A program made the translations under genes and the position numbers. A stretch of 8,266 nt of DNA. Source: Anaerolineales bacterium. Lineage in GTDB: Bacteria > Chloroflexota > Anaerolineae > Anaerolineales > Villigracilaceae. Location: the NCBI GenBank assembly GCA_025938055.1, contig JAICQC010000201.1, positions 1 through 8,266 of the forward strand, written 5' to 3'. Below, piece by piece: positions 5,838 to 8,266 of the stretch (position 1 is its first letter; every line of letters starts with the position of its first letter). The notes beneath the pieces are model-generated. The model saw only the letters and a list, made by a program, of their open reading frames with translations. It was not told where the DNA came from and ran no database searches.

Positions 5838-7451
5838 ATGACAACCAATCCTAACCGTTTCTGGGTGATCGTGATTCTGCTTGGCTGGACTTTTGACTTC
5901 CTTTTTTGGGAGAAACCGCTGGGGATTAATTTTGCCATCATTATGACTCTCTGTCTGGCGACCGGCATTCTGCTTCTGCGCGGGGATGGGCTGCGCCTCT
6001 CGCACCGGTCGGGTTTGCTCCTGCTTCCGATCGCGTTCCTCACCGCGATGACCTTTATCCGACTTGAACCTATGACGGTCTTCCTGTCTGTTGTAATGAT
6101 CCTCTTCCTCATGGGCGTCTTTGCCCTGACCTATCGCAGCGGCGAATGGCCGCGCTACAGTCTGCTCGATTACGCCTTCGGATACCTGCTCCTGGCAGGC
6201 AGCATGATCATCCGTCCGCTGGGATTGGCTGCCGAGAATCGCCGTCTCCTTGCGGGACATTCCTCCCTAAGCCCGAGCGAGAAGCGCGGCGCGTGGATCT
6301 GGCCCTTCGTACGTGGGATCGTCATCGCTCTGCCGGTTATCGCGATTTTTGCATCCCTGCTTTCGTCGGCTGACCCCATCTTTGCACAACGCTTCGAAGG
6401 TTTCATTGATCTGTTCAACATCGACAACCTGCCCGAATATATTTTCAGGCTGGTGTACATCCTGGTCTTTGCGTACGCGCTGGCAGGCGCGTTCCTGCAC
6501 GCTGCGCAGAAGTCTGATGAGAACGTGCAGGAAAAGACCTGGGTCTCACCTTTCCTTGGTTTCACCGAATCGACGATTGTGCTTGGCAGTGTGGTGATCC
6601 TGTTTATCATATTTGTTGTGATCCAATTCCAATATTTCTTTGGCGGGCAGGCGAACATCAGCATCGAAGGCTATACCTACTCGGAATATGCTCGCCGAGG
6701 CTTTGGTGAGCTCGTCGCGGTCGCTTTCTTCAGCCTATTCCTGCTGCTTGGGCTGGGATCCATCACCCGCCGTGAAAACGAGAGTCAGCGCCGCAGTTTT
6801 TCCCTGCTCGGTATCGGACTTGCCGGGCTATTGATCGTGATGCTGATCGCGGCGTTCCAGCGGCTTGCTCTGTACGAGGCGGCGTATGGATTTTCACGTC
6901 TGCGCACCTATACTCATGTCTTCATGATCTGGCTGGGGTTGCTTCTCATTGCGGTAGTCCTTCTTGAGGTCCTGCGCCGTGAGCGCGCCATCGGGCTGGC
7001 AATGATCTCGGCTGCACTCGGATTTATTATTTCACTCAACATGTTGAATGTGGATGCTTTCATTGTGAACCAGAATGTCCGGCGTGAGATCCGTAGCACC
7101 ACCGATCAGTCATTTGCACAGGGCCGCGCTGACCTGGACACGCAATACTTTTTAGATCTTTCTGATGATGCGATCCCGCCGCTTGTACGGGCATTTCGGG
7201 CAGAATCCATGCCAGAGTCCGTAAGGAAAAAAATCGGCGCCGCGCTCACATGTATGCTGTACGAGCGTGAACAGTCTGAGTACGTCATCCCCTGGCAGGG
7301 ATTCCATTTTTCTCGCTTGAATGCCGATGCCGCGTTTCGGCAGGTCAGCAAGGAATTGCAGGCATATCAAGTTATCGATGAAGACTGGCCCGTCCTGGTA
7401 GAAACGCCAGACGGCGAGGAATTTTCCTGTTATCCGTACTACGAGGATTAG
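5838..7451 (+). CDS. DUF4153/DUF4173-type polytopic membrane protein
   Basis: A 537-residue protein with about twelve hydrophobic segments up to residue 410 and a soluble C-terminal tail of some 125 residues. Motifs typical of the DUF4153/DUF4173 group are visible: LGWTFDFLFWEKPLGIN (15-31), LLSSADPIFAQRFE (174-187), YTYSEYARRGFGELVAV (279-295), RLALYEAAYGFSRLRTYTH (342-360) and NVDAFIVNQN (404-413). The tail holds DLDTQYFLDLSDDAIPPLV (432-450), also usual in these proteins, and ends acidic and Tyr-rich. The biochemical role of the family is unknown; conserved charged residues at helix ends suggest transport or sensing, which is inference. The ATG at 5838 has GGAGG 7 bases upstream (GGAGGCCCCATATG). 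It stands alone, followed by a strong terminator. DUF4173 fits best, but the two families grade into each other. Confidence 0.85.
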   Translation: MTTNPNRFWVIVILLGWTFDFLFWEKPLGINFAIIMTLCLATGILLLRGDGLRLSHRSGLLLLPIAFLTAMTFIRLEPMTVFLSVVMILFLMGVFALTYRSGEWPRYSLLDYAFGYLLLAGSMIIRPLGLAAENRRLLAGHSSLSPSEKRGAWIWPFVRGIVIALPVIAIFASLLSSADPIFAQRFEGFIDLFNIDNLPEYIFRLVYILVFAYALAGAFLHAAQKSDENVQEKTWVSPFLGFTESTIVLGSVVILFIIFVVIQFQYFFGGQANISIEGYTYSEYARRGFGELVAVAFFSLFLLLGLGSITRRENESQRRSFSLLGIGLAGLLIVMLIAAFQRLALYEAAYGFSRLRTYTHVFMIWLGLLLIAVVLLEVLRRERAIGLAMISAALGFIISLNMLNVDAFIVNQNVRREIRSTTDQSFAQGRADLDTQYFLDLSDDAIPPLVRAFRAESMPESVRKKIGAALTCMLYEREQSEYVIPWQGFHFSRLNADAAFRQVSKELQAYQVIDEDWPVLVETPDGEEFSCYPYYED

Positions 7452-7462
7452 GTAGAACACGT

Positions 7463-7493
7463 AAAAAGACGCCTGATACCAAGTGTCTTTTTT
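7463..7493 (+). terminator. Rho-independent terminator of the DUF4153/DUF4173 gene
   Basis: Eleven bases after the stop, AAAAAGACGC (7463-7472) pairs with GTGTCTTTTT (7483-7492), with one G-T wobble, around a ten-base loop, and the descending arm ends in six Ts. The A-run on the ascending arm means it could also work for transcripts arriving from the right. Confidence 0.75.
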
Positions 7494-7530
7494 ATATGGA
7501 AATTCAATGGAATACTATATTAAACAACGA

Positions 7531-7570
7531 ACATGCCTGAAAGCATATCTTTTCTAAAGTGCCTCTCGCG
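7531..7570 (+). repeat. Diverged 40-base direct repeat, copy 1
   Basis: This stretch matches 7619-7658 at 33 of 40 positions without gaps, and all seven differences are transitions. It begins ACATGCCTGAAAGCAT, which can form a short ATGC/GCAT hairpin, and ends in CTCGCG, running into the palindrome at 7559-7576. Confidence 0.7.
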
Positions 7571-7576
7571 AAGCAC
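7559..7576 (+). repeat. Palindromic repeat, copy A (GTGCCTCTCGCGAAGCAC)
   Basis: An imperfect inverted repeat with GTGC/GCAC ends and a CTCGCGAAG core. It differs by a single extra base from the minus-strand reading of copy C at 7917-7933. It is followed by a second small hairpin (CCC-TGT-GGG, within GCACCCTGTGGGCAC). Confidence 0.55.
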
Positions 7577-7618
7577 CCTGTGGGCACGGGAAATGGGAGC
7601 ATGGGTCGCAAACAAAAA

Positions 7619-7658
7619 ACATGCCCGAAAGCATGCCTCTTCTAAGGTGCCCTTCGCG
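7619..7658 (+). repeat. Diverged 40-base direct repeat, copy 2
   Basis: This is the second copy of the repeat at 7531-7570, 88 bases further on. It forms a better hairpin (CATGC with GCATG around CCGAAA, 7620-7635) and ends in GTGCCCTTCGCG (7647-7658), a partial version of the palindromic core. The ComM-like sequence starts directly after it. Confidence 0.7.
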
Positions 7659-7716
7659 GATCTGTTCCGAACCACCTCCCCCGTTTCCAGAGGTGATAAA
7701 TCAGTAGTAGCTCGAC

Positions 7717-7744
7717 AGGTTCATAACCCGCAGGTTATGAACCT
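7717..7744. repeat. Perfect 12-base-pair inverted repeat
   Basis: AGGTTCATAACC (7717-7728) and GGTTATGAACCT (7733-7744) are exact complements around CGCA. AAGTTTT follows, so weak terminator activity on the plus strand is possible. It sits inside the ComM relic at the point where the reading frame changes, suggesting a palindrome inserted or formed during decay. The left arm with its flank also resembles the anticodon region of an initiator tRNA. Confidence 0.6.
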
Positions 7745-7916
7745 AAGTTTTGCCAGTACAGAATGAGGATCAAACTTTGACGCGGGCGGAAATAGCATAG
7801 TTCAATTTATTGGGACATGCCTATCATTGCACGCGAAGCGTGAAGCTGGCACGCACGATCACGGCTCTGGCGGGGAGTGAGAAAATCCAGTCTGCACAGT
7901 TGGCAGCACTTACAGT

Positions 7917-7933
7917 GTGCTTCGCGAAGGCAC
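7917..7933 (-). repeat. Palindromic repeat, copy C, inserted in the ComM relic
   Basis: Read on the minus strand this is GTGCCTTCGCGAAGCAC, nearly identical to copy A at 7559. It lies in a 24-base in-frame insertion bounded by GCACT (7906-7910 and 7930-7934) that splits the conserved LAEALQYRP motif; removing it restores QLAALQYQP. The wider palindrome runs CAGTG to CACTG (7913-7935). Confidence 0.6.
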
Positions 7934-8042
7934 TGCAATATCAACCACAGTTAAATGGGGCAATAGGTTTTGACAGCCAATTCGCTTTACATTCTCTGAA
8001 TTCTGTTGGCAATGCTGTTTCACTGATAATATCCTGCCACTA

Positions 8043-8072
8043 TTGACGCAATTCCACTCGATACGTTAAACT
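8043..8072 (+). promoter_or_regulatory. Promoter of the LacI-family gene
   Basis: TTGACG (8043-8048) matches the -35 consensus at five positions. TAAACT (8067-8072) matches the -10 at four, with an 18-base spacer. Transcription would start near 8079, inside the operator, 33 bases before the ATG. Confidence 0.45.
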
Positions 8073-8085
8073 GAAAGTGCTTTCA
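8072..8085. promoter_or_regulatory. LacI-family operator (autoregulatory)
   Basis: TGAAAGTGCTTTCA is an inverted repeat with perfect 6-base arms around a central TG, the 14-base format of LacI/CcpA-family operators (close to TGAAAGCGCTTTCA). A further half-site TGCTTTCA lies at 8091-8098, just before the ribosome site. The operator abuts the -10 box, so bound repressor would block transcription of its own gene. Confidence 0.65.
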
Positions 8086-8111
8086 CTTATTGCTTTCATT
8101 GGAGGACTCAG

Positions 8112-8266
8112 ATGCCGCTGATAAAAAAGCCTACGATCTATGATGTTGCCAAGCGTGCCGGAGTAAGCATCACAACTGTTTCTCGCATGCTTAACACACC
8201 AGATAAAGTCAATTCTGAAACACGTGGAAAAGTGCTTACAGCTATCGATGCCTTAGGCTTTGTTCC
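8112..8266 (+). CDS. LacI-family transcriptional repressor (3' end outside window)
   Basis: The first 51 codons form a typical LacI DNA-binding domain: IYDVAKRAGVSITTVSRMLN (residues 9-28) is the helix-turn-helix, followed by DKVNSETRGKVLTAIDALGFV (31-51), the third helix leading to the hinge. In this family the hinge helix enters the minor groove and the missing C-terminal part is a periplasmic-binding-protein-like sugar sensor of about 280 residues. The ATG at 8112 has GGAGG at 8101-8105, six bases upstream. An operator of the expected type lies 27 bases before the start, pointing to autoregulation. Its other targets are probably sugar-uptake or glycoside genes to the right, which is inference from family habit. 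The codons look more AT-rich than those of the genes at the left of the window. Confidence 0.95.
   Translation, partial: MPLIKKPTIYDVAKRAGVSITTVSRMLNTPDKVNSETRGKVLTAIDALGFV

Larger units (their letters stand above)
7660..7953 (+). pseudogene. comM: Decayed 3' end of a ComM/YifB Mg-chelatase-like ATPase gene
   Basis: ComM/YifB proteins are AAA+ helicase-like ATPases that promote branch migration in natural transformation. The relic shows only their C-terminal domain. From 7801 the frame reads FNLLGHAYH, a six-residue stretch CTRSVK, then LARTITALAGSEKIQSAQLAA and, after an eight-codon insertion, LQYQPQL. The family consensus here is close to LSARAYHRVLKLARTIADL followed by AGSEKIQ, HLAEALQYRP. 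In the same frame NEDQTLTRAEIA (7762-7797) precedes a TAG at 7798, where the family usually has Gln. KFCQ (7745-7756) lies in another frame. A weaker match (SRGDKSVVARQV, around 7690-7724) lies in a third and resembles the GE-x-S-x-x-(I/V)RARV segment. So there is at least one stop, two frame changes and apparent deletions. The ATPase core is absent. Recognition of the last third is firm; the part before 7745 is tentative. Confidence 0.8.

Noticed and set aside
5642..6112. 156-codon minus-strand frame over the start of the DUF4153/DUF4173 gene
   Set aside because: It is an Arg/Ser-rich shadow starting inside a confident coding region on the other strand.
7531..7658. CRISPR array from the two 40-base repeats
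   Set aside because: Only two copies exist, they are diverged, and the spacer-like gap of 48 bases contains further palindromes; no cas gene is present.
7533..7766. 77-codon frame as an intact gene
   Set aside because: It runs through repeats and hairpins, has no ribosome site, and its second half is only one frame of the ComM relic.
7810..8046. 78-codon frame as an intact gene
   Set aside because: It has a TTG start without a ribosome site. The similarity to ComM continues upstream of its start past a stop codon, and its last 30 codons are unrelated sequence.
7810..8046. Riboswitch or T-box upstream of the LacI-family gene
   Set aside because: No T-box sequence, specifier loop or terminator/antiterminator pair is visible. 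The region is better explained by the ComM relic, promoter and operator.

Overview
The window looks like a moderately GC-rich chromosomal segment from a bacterium of the Chloroflexota, most likely class Anaerolineae. That placement is an inference from the gene set (DUF402, DUF4126, DUF2085 and DUF4153/DUF4173-type proteins beside a Gly/Lys-type phosphofructokinase), the GGAGG ribosome sites and the small Cys-rich one-helix membrane peptide. No rRNA or protein marker that would settle it is present.

Layout. Bases 1-2600 (+) form a tightly packed operon. It holds the 3' part of a ThiP/FbpB-type two-domain ABC permease, its ATPase (1-base overlap) and a DUF402 phosphatase-like protein (overlapping start). 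The first two would import a substrate captured by a periplasmic-type binding protein, probably iron(III) or thiamine, whose gene is not visible. Bases 2623-4280 (-) form a converging unit of DUF2085 membrane protein, DUF4126 membrane protein and a 51-residue one-helix membrane peptide. The peptide also has its own extended -10 promoter. The 139-base divergent region 4281-4419 carries a possible leaderless promoter for the DUF2085 gene, a 9-base direct repeat, and a large perfect hairpin in the leader of pfkA (4420-5499, +).

The 338 bases between pfkA and the next gene contain a terminator-like hairpin, a long nested hairpin with a competing alternative pairing, and a small palindrome. I see no convincing gene there. 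A 537-residue DUF4153/DUF4173-type multi-span membrane protein follows (5838-7451, +), ended by a clear A/U-flanked terminator.

Bases 7494-8111 hold no intact gene. They contain a 40-base diverged direct repeat and short palindromic repeats with the core GTGCCTTCGCGAAGCAC. They also hold a decayed 3' end of a ComM/YifB (Mg-chelatase-like AAA+ ATPase) gene, broken by a stop, a frameshift and a 24-base in-frame insertion that carries one palindrome. In 7954-8042 I see nothing recognisable. The window ends in the first 51 codons of a LacI-family repressor (8112 onward), preceded by a promoter and a near-perfect LacI-type operator that suggests autoregulation.

The most notable items are the repeat-riddled ComM relic, the pfkA leader hairpin, the nested structure downstream of pfkA and the tiny membrane peptide. 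No complete new multi-gene defence or mobile system is visible.
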